Below, piece after piece: positions 48,935 through 57,807 of a DNA stretch of 64,000 nucleotides. This stretch comes from Terriglobia bacterium (GTDB lineage: Bacteria; Acidobacteriota; Terriglobia; Acidiferrales; UBA7541): the NCBI GenBank assembly GCA_020073585.1, contig JAIQEV010000002.1:1-64000 (forward strand), read 5' to 3'. Position numbers and translations under genes: made by a program. Position 1 is the first letter of the stretch, and every line of letters starts with the position of its first letter. The notes below the pieces were generated by a model. That model worked only from the letters and a program-made list of their open reading frames with translations. It did not search any database and had not been told where the DNA came from.

Positions 48935-51274
48935 ATGTCCAAAATGAAGATTGTCGGCAACAGGGTTCTCAGGACGGATGCCTACGATAAGGTCACCGGG
49001 GGCAAGAGTTATACCGTCAACCTCCGGCTGCCGGGCATGCTGCACGCCAAGCTCCTGCGCAGTCCCTATCCGCACGCGCGCGTCCTGCGCGTGGACACTT
49101 CCCGAGCGGAAAAGCTTGCGGGCGTGAAGGCCATCCTGACGGCGGCGGACGTACCGCAGATCAAGTATCACCCCGTGTATTTTGCGCCGAGCACTGCCGC
49201 GAGCATGGTACGCGACATGCTGATCCTGACCAGCACCGTGCGCTTTGCCGGCGAGCCGGTAGCCGCGGTGGCCGCGACACGGACGGAGATTGCCGAGGAA
49301 GCGCTGGAGCTGATCCACGTGGAGTACGAGGCGCTCCCCGCGGTCTTCGAGGCGGCGGAAGCGATGAAACCCGGCGCACCGCAGCTCTATGAGCACGCAC
49401 CGAATAACGTGGTCATGAATCCGTCGTTCAGCTTCGGCGATGCGCAGAAAGGCTTCGACGAGGCCGACTACGTTTTCGAGAACACCTACCGCACGCAGCG
49501 GGTGCACACCTGCTACATGGAGCCGCGGGTCTGCGTGGTGGACAGCGACACCAGCGGGAACCTCACCATCTGGTCCTCCACGCAGCACATCTTCGGACTG
49601 CGGGAAAAGCTGGCCTTTGCCCTGGGCATTCCCGTCAGCAAGGTGCGCGCGGTGAAGCCTACCTACATCGGCGGGGGATTCGGCGGCAAGCTGGACATGG
49701 GTTTCCTGGAACCGGTGGCCGCGCTGCTGAGCCTGAAGACCGGGCGGCCGGTGCGCCTCGAGCATACGCGTTATGAGGACTTCATCACTACCGCCAGGAA
49801 TCCCTTCGAAGTGCAGCTGAAGACGGGGGTCAAGAAAGACGGAACCTTCACCGCCCGCTGGGCCAAGAGCATACTGGACACGGGCGCGCATGCCACGCAT
49901 GGCGCCGTGGTGCTCATGGTCCATGGCTTCTTCGGTTTCCTGCTGCCCTACCGCTGCGCGAATCAAAAATGGGAAGGCATGACGGTGTACACCAACAACA
50001 TCATCGGCGGAGGGTTCCGCGGCTACGGCGCGCCGCAGGCGGCGTTTGCGGTGGAATCGCAGATTGATGAAATCTGCGACAAGTTGAAGCTCGACCCCAT
50101 CGAGTTCCGGCTGAAAAATGCGCACAGCGAAGGCGAGCAGCACCCCTTCGATCCCAACTTCACCCTGTCCACGTATCGTCTTGCCGAGTGCCTGAAGAAG
50201 GGCGCGGAACAGATCGGCTGGTCCAAACGGCTTCCGGCCGGCGCCGGCAACGGCACGAAAAAACGAGGCATTGGATTCGCCTGCCAGCCGCTGTGGGTCA
50301 GCGGCTGCGTGGGCTTCCCGGACATCTATGAGCATTCCGGCGCGATCCTCAAACTGAATGTGGACGGCACGGTGAATCTGTCCATCGCCACGGTGGATAT
50401 GGGTTGCGGGCAGAACACGGTCCTCAGCCAGATCGCCGCGGAAGAGCTGGGCGTCGCGGTCAAGGACATCCGGGTCACCTATGCGGATACAGATACCGTT
50501 CCTTTCGACGCCCCCAGCCACGCCAGCCGGGTCACCTATTCGGCGGGAAATGCGGTGAAGGCCGCGGCCGCGTCGGCCAAGCGGAGAGTGTTCCAGGTGG
50601 CCAGCGGGCTCTTGAATAGTTCTGCCGAGAATCTGGAGATCGTGGACGGGCGGGTGCAGGTGAAAGGCGCGCCGGCAAACGGGATGCCGCTGGCCGACGT
50701 CGTGAAGCGCGCAGAATCGCCTTGCGTCAACATGGTGCCCGACGGCATGCAACGCACTCCGCTCGAGGAGAAGGGAACCATCATGGGTAGCGCCTGTCTG
50801 GCTCCCGCCTCCAATCCGTCACCCGCCGCCGTGGAGTTCGTCGAGGTCGAAGTGGACACCGAAACCGGCGAGGTCAAGGTACTTCGCGTTGCCTATGCCC
50901 ACGACATCGGAAAAGTCATCAACCCGCCGGGAGCGGAAGGGCAGGTCGAGGGAGGATTGCAGCAGGGCATGGGCTACGCGCTGATGGAGAACTTGGTCTT
51001 CGATCCTTCGAGCGGCGCCTGCCTGGCGGCGGATTTCTTGAACTACAAGATGCCGACGGCGCTGGAGATGCCCGCCGAGATTACCTGTCAGTGGGTCGAG
51101 TCGAACGAGCCCACGGGACCTTTCGGCGCCAAGTCTCTTGCGGAGGCCTGCGCGATTGTTCCCGCCCCGGCCATCGCGAATGCCATTTATAACGCGGTCG
51201 GAGTGCGCGTGCGGGATTTGCCCATCACACCAGAAAAAATACTGGCCGCGCTTGGGAAGCTCGATCCTGCCTGA
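48935..51274 (+). CDS. Molybdopterin-binding subunit of a molybdenum hydroxylase
   Basis: 779-residue large subunit of the xanthine-dehydrogenase family. Mo-cofactor loops IGGGFGGKLDMG, GGGFRGYGAPQAAFAVESQ and MGCGQNTVLSQIAAEELG are present. The catalytic Glu is expected in FGAKSLAEA. The CO-dehydrogenase active-site loop AYRCSFR is absent, so it is not a form I CO dehydrogenase; a purine, nicotinate, aldehyde or hydroxybenzoyl-CoA type substrate is more likely. AGGGGGAC precedes the ATG. The stop codon begins a 13-bp direct repeat. No maturation gene (xdhC/coxF type) follows. Confidence 0.92.
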   Translation: MSKMKIVGNRVLRTDAYDKVTGGKSYTVNLRLPGMLHAKLLRSPYPHARVLRVDTSRAEKLAGVKAILTAADVPQIKYHPVYFAPSTAASMVRDMLILTSTVRFAGEPVAAVAATRTEIAEEALELIHVEYEALPAVFEAAEAMKPGAPQLYEHAPNNVVMNPSFSFGDAQKGFDEADYVFENTYRTQRVHTCYMEPRVCVVDSDTSGNLTIWSSTQHIFGLREKLAFALGIPVSKVRAVKPTYIGGGFGGKLDMGFLEPVAALLSLKTGRPVRLEHTRYEDFITTARNPFEVQLKTGVKKDGTFTARWAKSILDTGAHATHGAVVLMVHGFFGFLLPYRCANQKWEGMTVYTNNIIGGGFRGYGAPQAAFAVESQIDEICDKLKLDPIEFRLKNAHSEGEQHPFDPNFTLSTYRLAECLKKGAEQIGWSKRLPAGAGNGTKKRGIGFACQPLWVSGCVGFPDIYEHSGAILKLNVDGTVNLSIATVDMGCGQNTVLSQIAAEELGVAVKDIRVTYADTDTVPFDAPSHASRVTYSAGNAVKAAAASAKRRVFQVASGLLNSSAENLEIVDGRVQVKGAPANGMPLADVVKRAESPCVNMVPDGMQRTPLEEKGTIMGSACLAPASNPSPAAVEFVEVEVDTETGEVKVLRVAYAHDIGKVINPPGAEGQVEGGLQQGMGYALMENLVFDPSSGACLAADFLNYKMPTALEMPAEITCQWVESNEPTGPFGAKSLAEACAIVPAPAIANAIYNAVGVRVRDLPITPEKILAALGKLDPA

Positions 51275-51300
51275 ATTTGCAAGCGATTGAATTTGCAAGC
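51272..51300 (+). repeat. Two 13-bp direct repeats
   Basis: TGAATTTGCAAGC at 51272 and 51288, period 16. The inner TTTGCAAGC recurs in inverted orientation as GCTTGCAAA at 51344-51352 inside the tRNA remnant. Confidence 0.7.
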
Positions 51301-51307
51301 AGATAGT

Positions 51308-51353
51308 TGGTGGACATGAGGGAGCTCGAACACCTGCCCCCCCGCTTGCAAAG
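51308..51353 (-). tRNA. tRNA-Ala(TGC) 3'-half remnant (not a functional tRNA)
   Basis: Read on the minus strand, the 46 bases run from an alanine anticodon loop (C-TTTGCAA-G) through a variable region and a TTCGAGC T-loop to an encoded CCACCA end. The T-stem has mismatches and the 5' half (acceptor, D-arm, 5' anticodon stem) is missing, replaced by AT-rich sequence. Such 3'-half copies mark the far end of elements integrated in tRNA genes. Confidence 0.6.
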
Positions 51354-51436
51354 TAAATTAAGAAACGCTATGTCGTTGTTTCGTCTAGCCTTTACCTATG
51401 TCCTGTAGCACGGTTTTTGATGGTGTTTGGCAGTAA

Positions 51437-51456
51437 TTGTTCCCATTTTGTTCCCA
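51437..51456 (+). repeat. Paired TTGTTCCCA direct repeats
   Basis: Two perfect 9-bp copies 11 bp apart, one helical turn, about 85 bp from the tRNA remnant. They resemble arm-type binding sites of tyrosine integrases, but could be chance. Confidence 0.4.
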
Positions 51457-51578
51457 CTTCGTCGTATAGGGGCTGGGCGGGCAGGTGCAACAATCTATGC
51501 CTCATTCCCCATCACCCCTGGGACTCTCCTAATGTCAAGAACGCTGAACGCCCTTCCTACGACGGGCCACCGTTTTCG

Positions 51579-52745
51579 TCAATGAATTTCTCCGTTGACC
51601 GGCTTTGTCTCCTTGAATTGCGCGAAGATCTTTTCCGCATTTCGGTGATAGATCTTGTCGAGGACCACGTTTGGCAACTCGATTCCGTATATTTTCCAAC
51701 GCCCTTGCTCCGGATAACCGTAATAATCGAAATACTCATCAGCGGTTTCCAGCCAGCGGAAGTAATTGCGGTACATCTTCTCATCACTACCAGAATCGCT
51801 GCCGAACAGGATGCGATCCGGATAGGCGAGGAACAGTTTCTGCGCCTGCCGTGGCTGGCGGCCCAGTTCGGCCTCACGCGCTCCAAACTCCATGTAAAGA
51901 TTCGGGTATTTCGCGAGTGCATTCGCCACCCATTCCAGGTTTTCCGGCCAACCCATGTGCAGGGAAACAAAAATTGTGCGCGGATGCCTGGCGATGACGC
52001 GGTTGCGCGCTTCGAGAAGAGACTCAATGCTGGGAAAATCCGGACCGTGGAAACTCCAGTCGGGATGATCGACCAGTTCCTCGTAGCGTTCGTTCTTCGC
52101 ATCGGTTGGATGAAAGAAAGCTTCCGGGTCGCCGGTGTGAATGAAAACGGGGATCCCCAGCCTTCCGCACTCCTCCCAGATGGGGTCGAGTCGCGGATCA
52201 TCCACCGTGATCAGTTTTCCTGTCTTATCACGAACACCCAGGCCCAGATCCTTGAGAACCTTCAGCCCTCGTGCGCCGCGCGCCACCGAGTCGTCCATTT
52301 GCTTGACCATCAACTGACTGAAACCCGGATCGTCAATTTTGCTCCAATCGATCTGGGTGAAGACCAGGAAGCGGCCGGGATACGGCTTGACCATCTCGTC
52401 GAGCACTTTTTGCAGCTTGTCACCCCACATGCCCGTAAGGATGACAATCGTGCGGATGTTGTTCCTGTCCATCATGGCAACAAGCCCGGCCGGATTCACC
52501 TGTTCCTCATCGATGCCCATTGCATCGTTGACATGGCTATGGACATCAATGACCGGGTACCTGGCGCGGGTGATCGAGCGGGCGGGCACATGCACCATCG
52601 ACTCCGGCTTGTAGTCCTTGAGGAGTATTCTCTTTTTCGCATCCGCATCCTGATCCGTCCGGTAACCGATCTGCGTTTGTGCGTCCAAATCCTGGATCAG
52701 GATGAAAGCGGCAATCAAAACGAATAGACGAAATGCCCAGCGCAT
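51579..52745 (-). CDS. Exported amidohydrolase (ACMSD-like fold)
   Basis: 388 residues, amidohydrolase-2/ACMSD-type TIM barrel with an N-terminal export signal (LFVLIAAFILIQDLDAQ). Metal-ligand motifs are DVHSHV (His69, His71), FIHTGDP, SLHMGWP and FGSDSGSD. The family hydrolyses or decarboxylates small carboxylic substrates; the substrate is not assignable. It is 31 bp downstream of the amino-acid permease gene on the same strand, so the two may form an operon. Confidence 0.85.
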   Translation of the reverse strand: MRWAFRLFVLIAAFILIQDLDAQTQIGYRTDQDADAKKRILLKDYKPESMVHVPARSITRARYPVIDVHSHVNDAMGIDEEQVNPAGLVAMMDRNNIRTIVILTGMWGDKLQKVLDEMVKPYPGRFLVFTQIDWSKIDDPGFSQLMVKQMDDSVARGARGLKVLKDLGLGVRDKTGKLITVDDPRLDPIWEECGRLGIPVFIHTGDPEAFFHPTDAKNERYEELVDHPDWSFHGPDFPSIESLLEARNRVIARHPRTIFVSLHMGWPENLEWVANALAKYPNLYMEFGAREAELGRQPRQAQKLFLAYPDRILFGSDSGSDEKMYRNYFRWLETADEYFDYYGYPEQGRWKIYGIELPNVVLDKIYHRNAEKIFAQFKETKPVNGEIH

Positions 52746-52776
52746 AATGACCTCCGATCAGAACCACTCCTGTTTC

Positions 52777-54120
52777 TTATTCCTCTCCCGGAACTTCGAA
52801 CGACAAAGGATTCCGGAACCCGTGTGTCTTCCAGACGCCGAACGCGACGCCGAGCAGCATCCAGATGGAGCCCACGATCATTGCGGGGCGGCTGAGGTTC
52901 CACCACAAGCCGAGACAGATGAAGAAACCGAGCACGGGCGGAATGAAATACGTGAGCTTCTTCTGCGGCTCGCGAACGAAATAGCGTAAAAACGCCGCCG
53001 CATTGACACCCATGAAAGCGATCAGCGCTCCAAAATTAAGCAATTCGATCCCCCGTTCATAACTCAGGAAGAATGATCCGACCAGGGCAATGGCACCGAC
53101 GAAGAAGACGTTATTTCGGGGAATGTGGTGCTGCGGGTCTACAGCGCCAAAGAAGGATTTGGGAAGCGCGTTGCTTCTCCCCATGCCATAGAGCAGGCGG
53201 GCAGCGCCGACTTGCGCTCCCAGGCCCGAGCCGAAATTGGCAATCACCAGCGTGAATCCCACAATGCCGAAAAGCGGCGCCCAGGTGCGGGCCGCCGCAT
53301 AGACATATGCGGTATCCGCATTGGGAAACGGGGTCGACGCCGGCCAGATCAATTGCCCGGCATACACTTCCAGCGCGGAAAGGATGCCGATCACGAAACA
53401 GGTCAACACTGTGGCCAGAAGGATATTGCGCCGCGGATTCTCCGCCTCTTCCGAGAGCGTCGAGATGCCGTCGAATCCGATATACGTCAGGACGGCGAGC
53501 GAAGTGCAACCAAAGAGATTGCCGTAGGTGAATGTTTGCGGATCATAGAACGGCCGCGTGAAAAAACCGGGAGCGCTGTGGGGATGGCCGGAGATGTACC
53601 GAATGGCCGTCACAAAGATCACGATGATCACCGCGCTCATTCCGGCCGCCATGGCCGCATTCACCCGGGCGGACGTCTTGATGCCCCGGATATTGAGGAG
53701 CGTGAAGACCACCACGAAGAATATTTTCCATCCCCAGACCGGGAGTGCCGGCGCAAATTCATGCGCCTGCTGCGCGCACCAGATGGTGCAGATCAGAGGA
53801 TTGAGCATGTAGTCCATCACCATGCTCCATCCGGTCACATAACCGGCTCCCGGATGGATCTCCTGCGCCACATAGGTAAAGGCGGACCCGGCGCTCGGAT
53901 AGGCCCGCGCCATGCGCCCATAACTGATGCCCGTGAACAGCATGGCCACCATGGCGATGAGGATCGCAGTAACGACATGCCCTTGTCCGCGATTGCTCAG
54001 AGCCCCGAAGGAGGACATGGGAGCAACGGGCTGAATGACGATCACTCCATAGAGAATCAGATCCCAGAGAGAAAGTGTGCGCCGCAACCGCGGCCCGGCA
54101 TTTTCGTTCGATCCCGTCAC
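52777..54120 (-). CDS. APC-family amino-acid permease
   Basis: 447 residues with about 12 membrane helices of the amino acid-polyamine-organocation fold. The N-terminus shows LSLWDLILYGVIVIQPVAPMSSFGAL and GRMARAYPSAGSAFTYV, the substrate-site region of this family; TYIGFDGISTLSEEAENPRRNI is the conserved helix 6 stretch. Putrescine- or amino-acid-importing members look alike. A GTG at 54120 with GGAGG seven bases upstream is the preferred start. Confidence 0.9.
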   Translation of the reverse strand: MTGSNENAGPRLRRTLSLWDLILYGVIVIQPVAPMSSFGALSNRGQGHVVTAILIAMVAMLFTGISYGRMARAYPSAGSAFTYVAQEIHPGAGYVTGWSMVMDYMLNPLICTIWCAQQAHEFAPALPVWGWKIFFVVVFTLLNIRGIKTSARVNAAMAAGMSAVIIVIFVTAIRYISGHPHSAPGFFTRPFYDPQTFTYGNLFGCTSLAVLTYIGFDGISTLSEEAENPRRNILLATVLTCFVIGILSALEVYAGQLIWPASTPFPNADTAYVYAAARTWAPLFGIVGFTLVIANFGSGLGAQVGAARLLYGMGRSNALPKSFFGAVDPQHHIPRNNVFFVGAIALVGSFFLSYERGIELLNFGALIAFMGVNAAAFLRYFVREPQKKLTYFIPPVLGFFICLGLWWNLSRPAMIVGSIWMLLGVAFGVWKTHGFRNPLSFEVPGEE

Positions 54121-54564
54121 TAGATTCCTCCCTGGTTCTTGCCACGCTACCCATGCTCTACCCGCGGGACACAAGAGTCTTCGCTGCCTTCCGGAACGGC
54201 AGCCCGTTTTCGGCGTGGAACTATTATCAACAGCAATGACACGAAAGCAACCACAACTATTCGTAAGCTCCCGGGGAGACCCTCACGCGGGGCCCTCGCG
54301 GACTGCCGGGCAAAGGCCCTGCCCGGGGCCTTCGAGGAGAGTTCTTGACAATTCCGGATATAGAAAGTAAAAGAAGCTATACGCAATAACTCGCAACTTC
54401 CCGCCCGAGTCCCGCCTTCTTTCTTTCCCTGGCGGGCCAAGGGCCTGCCGCAGGGAGATGCGCTGGATTACGAGCCTTTCCAAATCGGGTGCGGCTTATT
54501 CCGGTCGGATAGGCTATCTTGTCCCGCGGACGGAACGAGCCGCAGGGTGTGCCGGGAGCGATTG
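54121..54564. other. Divergent regulatory region of the sugar locus
   Basis: About 445 bp between the permease (minus) and the aldolase (plus). It holds a GC-rich hairpin (TGCCCGGG pairing with its upstream complement, about 54305-54327), a candidate promoter (54345-54373) and a GGCGGGCC/GGCCTGCC hairpin near 54431. No gene is supported. Confidence 0.5.
54345..54373 (+). promoter_or_regulatory. Candidate promoter of the aldolase-kinase operon
   Basis: A perfect -35 TTGACA (54345-54350), a 17-bp spacer and a weak -10 TAAAAG (54368-54373). The leader to the GTG start would be about 185 bp and includes a GC-rich hairpin. Confidence 0.4.
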
Positions 54565-55578
54565 GTGAAGATTGCAAAAGGAAAATTGGCAGGGCTGCAG
54601 GCCGTCTCGAACGCGCGCGGCGTCATTGCAGCGCTAGCCATCGACCAGCGGAATGCCCTGCGGACCCTGCTGGCCAAGGCCAAGGAAGCCGCCCCGGAAG
54701 CGATTCCAGACGCAATGCTGGAGCAGTTCAAGGAGGCGGTGAGCCGCGTCCTCACCCCGCACGCCAGCGCCATTCTCCTGGACCCGGAATACGGCCTGCC
54801 GGCGGCGCGGCAGCGCGCGAAAAGCGCCGGGCTGTTGCTGGCCTACGAGCGCACGGGCTATGACAAGGCGGTTCCCGGACGGCTTCCGCGCCTGCTGGAG
54901 CACTGGTCGGTGCGCCGCCTGGCGGGCGAGGGAGCAGACTGCATCAAGGTGCTGCTGTACTATTCGCCGTCCAGCGCGGCTGCGATCAACGACGTAAAGC
55001 ACGCGTGGGTCGAGCGGGTGGGAGCCGAATGCGCGGGCGTGGATGTGCCGTTCTTCCTCGAACTGGTTGTCTATCACGACGCCATGGAGGAAAAAAGCTT
55101 GGAGTTTGCGCGCATCAAGCCGGAGGTGGTGATCCGCAGCCTGGAGGAGTTTTCCAAGCCGCAATACGGCGTGGATGTCTTCAAAGTGGGTGTGCCGGTC
55201 AACATGGCCTTTGTGGGGGACATGAACAAGACCGATTCCGCGTATACGCGGGAAGAAGCGAAAAAGCATTTTCAGCGCGCCGCCGCTGCTGCCGGCAGAC
55301 CCTTTATTTATCTCTCCGAAGGCGTCAGCAATGAAACATTCAATGACGCACTTGAATTAGCGACCGAAGCCGGGGCGCGTTTTTCCGGCGTACTCTGCGG
55401 CCGAGCCATCTGGAAGGATGGAGTGGAGATTTATGTGAAGCGCGGATTGCCTGCACTCGAAGAATGGCTGCAAAATCAAGGCGTAAAGAATATCCAGCGC
55501 GTGAATGAACGATTGCAGGCGGCTTCGCCCTGGTTTGCATTTTATAGTGCCAGCACAGAAGCAGCACTTTCGAGTTAA
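54565..55578 (+). CDS. lacD: Tagatose 1,6-bisphosphate aldolase (LacD-like)
   Basis: 337 residues. Class I aldolase cleaving tagatose 1,6-bisphosphate to dihydroxyacetone phosphate and glyceraldehyde 3-phosphate. Near-diagnostic LacD stretches are ALAIDQRNALRTL, LTPHASAILLDPEYGLPAAR, GLLLAYERTGYD, DVFKVGVPVNM and FSGVLCGRAIW. The Schiff-base lysine should be about Lys207 in FKVGVPVN. GTG at 54565 has GGGAG seven bases upstream. It is first of a four-gene plus-strand cluster with two PfkB kinases and an SIS protein. Confidence 0.92.
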   Translation: MKIAKGKLAGLQAVSNARGVIAALAIDQRNALRTLLAKAKEAAPEAIPDAMLEQFKEAVSRVLTPHASAILLDPEYGLPAARQRAKSAGLLLAYERTGYDKAVPGRLPRLLEHWSVRRLAGEGADCIKVLLYYSPSSAAAINDVKHAWVERVGAECAGVDVPFFLELVVYHDAMEEKSLEFARIKPEVVIRSLEEFSKPQYGVDVFKVGVPVNMAFVGDMNKTDSAYTREEAKKHFQRAAAAAGRPFIYLSEGVSNETFNDALELATEAGARFSGVLCGRAIWKDGVEIYVKRGLPALEEWLQNQGVKNIQRVNERLQAASPWFAFYSASTEAALSS

Positions 55579-55604
55579 AAAGACGGCTGTGCGTCCCGAT
55601 TCTT

Positions 55605-56549
55605 ATGTTTCTCTGTATCAGCATCAATCCGGCCATCGATAAGCGCCTGCGCATGGCTCATCTGCGGCCAGGCGCAATCAATCGGGCCACGGAAGCAATG
55701 CCCGCGCCGGGCGGCAAGGCCGTTCACGTGGCCATGGCCCTGCAGGCACTGGGAGCGGACCCGCTGTGGATCGGCTTTGCCGGCGGATCGAACGGCCGGG
55801 ACCTGGTTGCGGGCCTCGCGGAACTGGGCATTTCCACCCAGGCGATATCCACAGAGCAGCCTACGCGCGTGAATCTGGCCATCCTGGACGACTCCGGGAC
55901 GGTGACGGAGATTCTCGAGCCGGGCGGCGCCCCTTCCCCTGCGGAACTCGACCTCTTTCGAAAGGCCTGCGAAGAATCCTTCGCCCGTGGAAAAGCCGAT
56001 GCCACGGTGATCCTTTCCGGAAGCCTGCCTCCCGGCGTGCCGGATGAGTTTTATGCCGAGTTGATTCGAAGCGCGCGCAAGCAGGGTTGCCGCATTTTTC
56101 TGGATACCAGCGGGAAAGCCTTGCGCCTGGCGCTCGAGCAGCGGCCCGACTTCGTAAAGCCCAATCGAGAAGAAGCCGAGTGGCTGACGGGCAGAGTCAT
56201 CCAGGACATTCCGTCAGCAAGAGAGGCGCTGCGCCAGATTCTTTCCCTGGGGGCGCGCAGTGCGGCGCTGAGCCTCGGGAAGGACGGCCTGCTCTGGTGC
56301 CCGGGCGAAAATCAGCGCGTCTACTACGCGCGTCCGCCCGCCATCGAGGCGCGTTCGGCGGTGGGCAGCGGCGATGTCACGGTTGCCGGGTTCGCCCAAG
56401 CGATGGCCAGCAAACTGCCTCCGGAACAGATTGTGCGCCGGGCAGCGGCCTGCGGAACGGCGAACTGTCTCGTGGAATCTCCGGGGCAGATTCGGTTGTC
56501 GGACGTCCAGGAGATCGAGAAGTCCGTGGCGGTGGAGATGCTTCCCTAG
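55605..56549 (+). CDS. LacC/FruK-like hexose-phosphate kinase (PfkB family)
   Basis: 314 residues of the 1-phosphofructokinase/tagatose-6-phosphate kinase branch: N-terminus SINPAIDKRLRM, PGGKAVHVAMALQALG and the catalytic loop SAVGSGDVTVAGFAQAM with the conserved Asp. In this context the likely reaction is tagatose 6-phosphate to the 1,6-bisphosphate that the preceding LacD-like aldolase cleaves; fructose-1-phosphate kinase activity cannot be excluded. It follows the aldolase by 26 bp. Confidence 0.85.
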   Translation: MFLCISINPAIDKRLRMAHLRPGAINRATEAMPAPGGKAVHVAMALQALGADPLWIGFAGGSNGRDLVAGLAELGISTQAISTEQPTRVNLAILDDSGTVTEILEPGGAPSPAELDLFRKACEESFARGKADATVILSGSLPPGVPDEFYAELIRSARKQGCRIFLDTSGKALRLALEQRPDFVKPNREEAEWLTGRVIQDIPSAREALRQILSLGARSAALSLGKDGLLWCPGENQRVYYARPPAIEARSAVGSGDVTVAGFAQAMASKLPPEQIVRRAAACGTANCLVESPGQIRLSDVQEIEKSVAVEMLP

Positions 56550-56708
56550 GGCGGCGCGGAGGGCCAGTGCCGGAGGGACGCAGGCGCCGGATAGATGTTG
56601 CCAGCGGGGGCGAACTGTGTCAGAGTAGCAGGGACGAAACAAAAGCAACTAATTCGCAATAAAAAGAAACACACCCCGTTTCCGGCCTTTTGCCGAGGAC
56701 ACCGATCG

Positions 56709-57785
56709 ATGCCGAGCCTGAATCCACAAACCGAACACTCCGCCACGCTGGACGAAATTCTCTCCCAACCGGATGTCTGGCGGAAATCTCTGCAGGAATT
56801 GAACCGTGACCAATTGCTGGAAAGAGTTCTGACCCAGACGGAGTCCCGGAAGGAATGGCTTTTTCTCGGTTGCGGCACCAGCTTCTATCTGGCCGAGACC
56901 GCCGCGGCCTCCTGGACTCTCCTGACCGGCCAACGGGCCCGCGCGCTCCCAGCGTCGGAGCCGCTGCTCTTCCCCAACGCGGCCTTTCTGCGCGCTCCCC
57001 ATCTGCAGGCGGTGGTCATCTCCCGCTCAGGCCGCACCTCCGAAGCGCTGCGCGCGGCGAATCTGCTCTCCCGCGAACATCGGATTCCGACGCTGGGCAT
57101 CACCTGCGCTTCGCTGTCCGCTTTGGCAGAAGTCTGCGATCTGACGATTCCGCTGCCTGTCGCAGACGAAAAGAGCACGGTGATGACCCGCTCGTTCACC
57201 TCGATGCTGCTGGCGCTGCAGCACCTGGCGGCGCGGAAGGCCGGCAACCAGGAGTTCCCCGCGGCGATTGAGGCCATGGCCGGCCATTTCGCTTCGCTGA
57301 TCCACCTCCTGGCGGAGCGCGTGGAAACCTTCGTTGCGGACCACACCTTCTCGAATTACGTTTTCCTCGGACAGGGCCCGTTCCACGGCATCGCCCGGGA
57401 GGGCTCGCTGAAGGTCACGGAGATGTCATGCTCCTACGGGCAGGTCTTTCATACGCTGGAATTCCGCCATGGGCCCAAGGCCATTGTCGGACCGGAGACC
57501 TGCCTCACCTTCTACCTGAGCGAAGGCGGGAACAAGGCCGAGTGCGAAGTTCTGGCGGAGATGAAGAATCTCGGTGGAGTGACTATCGCCATCTGCAACC
57601 GCGCGAATGAAACCATCCGGCGCTCGAGCGATTTTGTCTTTGAACTGGGCGCGGATATACCCGAACTGGCAATGCTCGCACCTTTTATCGTCCCTTCCCA
57701 GCTCCTGGGTTTCTTCACGGGAATCAAGAAGGGGCTCAATCCGGACCATCCGCGGAATCTTACCCGGGTTGTCATTCTCGATTGA
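56709..57785 (+). CDS. SIS-domain sugar isomerase/deaminase (AgaS-like)
   Basis: 358 residues with two SIS domains as in GlmS C-terminal halves and AgaS: LFLGCGTSFYLAETAAASW, VVISRSGRTSEALRAANLL, STVMTRSFTSMLLALQHLA, GQGPFHGIAREGSLKVTEMSCSYGQVFHTLEFRHGPKAIV. There is no glutaminase domain. AgaS-type members convert galactosamine 6-phosphate to tagatose 6-phosphate plus ammonia, which would feed the neighbouring LacC/LacD-like steps; that role is inferred from context. The ATG at 56709 is preceded by a GAGG about ten bases away. Confidence 0.82.
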   Translation: MPSLNPQTEHSATLDEILSQPDVWRKSLQELNRDQLLERVLTQTESRKEWLFLGCGTSFYLAETAAASWTLLTGQRARALPASEPLLFPNAAFLRAPHLQAVVISRSGRTSEALRAANLLSREHRIPTLGITCASLSALAEVCDLTIPLPVADEKSTVMTRSFTSMLLALQHLAARKAGNQEFPAAIEAMAGHFASLIHLLAERVETFVADHTFSNYVFLGQGPFHGIAREGSLKVTEMSCSYGQVFHTLEFRHGPKAIVGPETCLTFYLSEGGNKAECEVLAEMKNLGGVTIAICNRANETIRRSSDFVFELGADIPELAMLAPFIVPSQLLGFFTGIKKGLNPDHPRNLTRVVILD

Positions 57786-57807
57786 CGCCCATCGGAGAGG
57801 CGTCCCC

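Larger units (their letters stand above)
51275..51578. other. Repeat-rich intergenic region, possible attachment site
   Basis: About 300 bp of lower GC between the Mo-subunit gene and the convergent amidohydrolase gene. It contains two 13-bp direct repeats (51272-51284, 51288-51300), a tRNA-Ala 3'-half remnant (51308-51353) and two TTGTTCCCA repeats 11 bp apart (51437-51445, 51448-51456). No open frame is convincing. Confidence 0.55.

Noticed and set aside
48935-51274. Form I CO dehydrogenase large subunit (CoxL)
   Set aside because: The diagnostic active-site loop AYRCSFR is missing; the loop here is GGGFRGYGAPQ as in other xanthine-oxidase-family enzymes.
51308-51353. Complete tRNA gene
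   Set aside because: Only the 3' half aligns with tRNA structure; no D-arm or acceptor 5' strand follows and the T-stem is mismatched.
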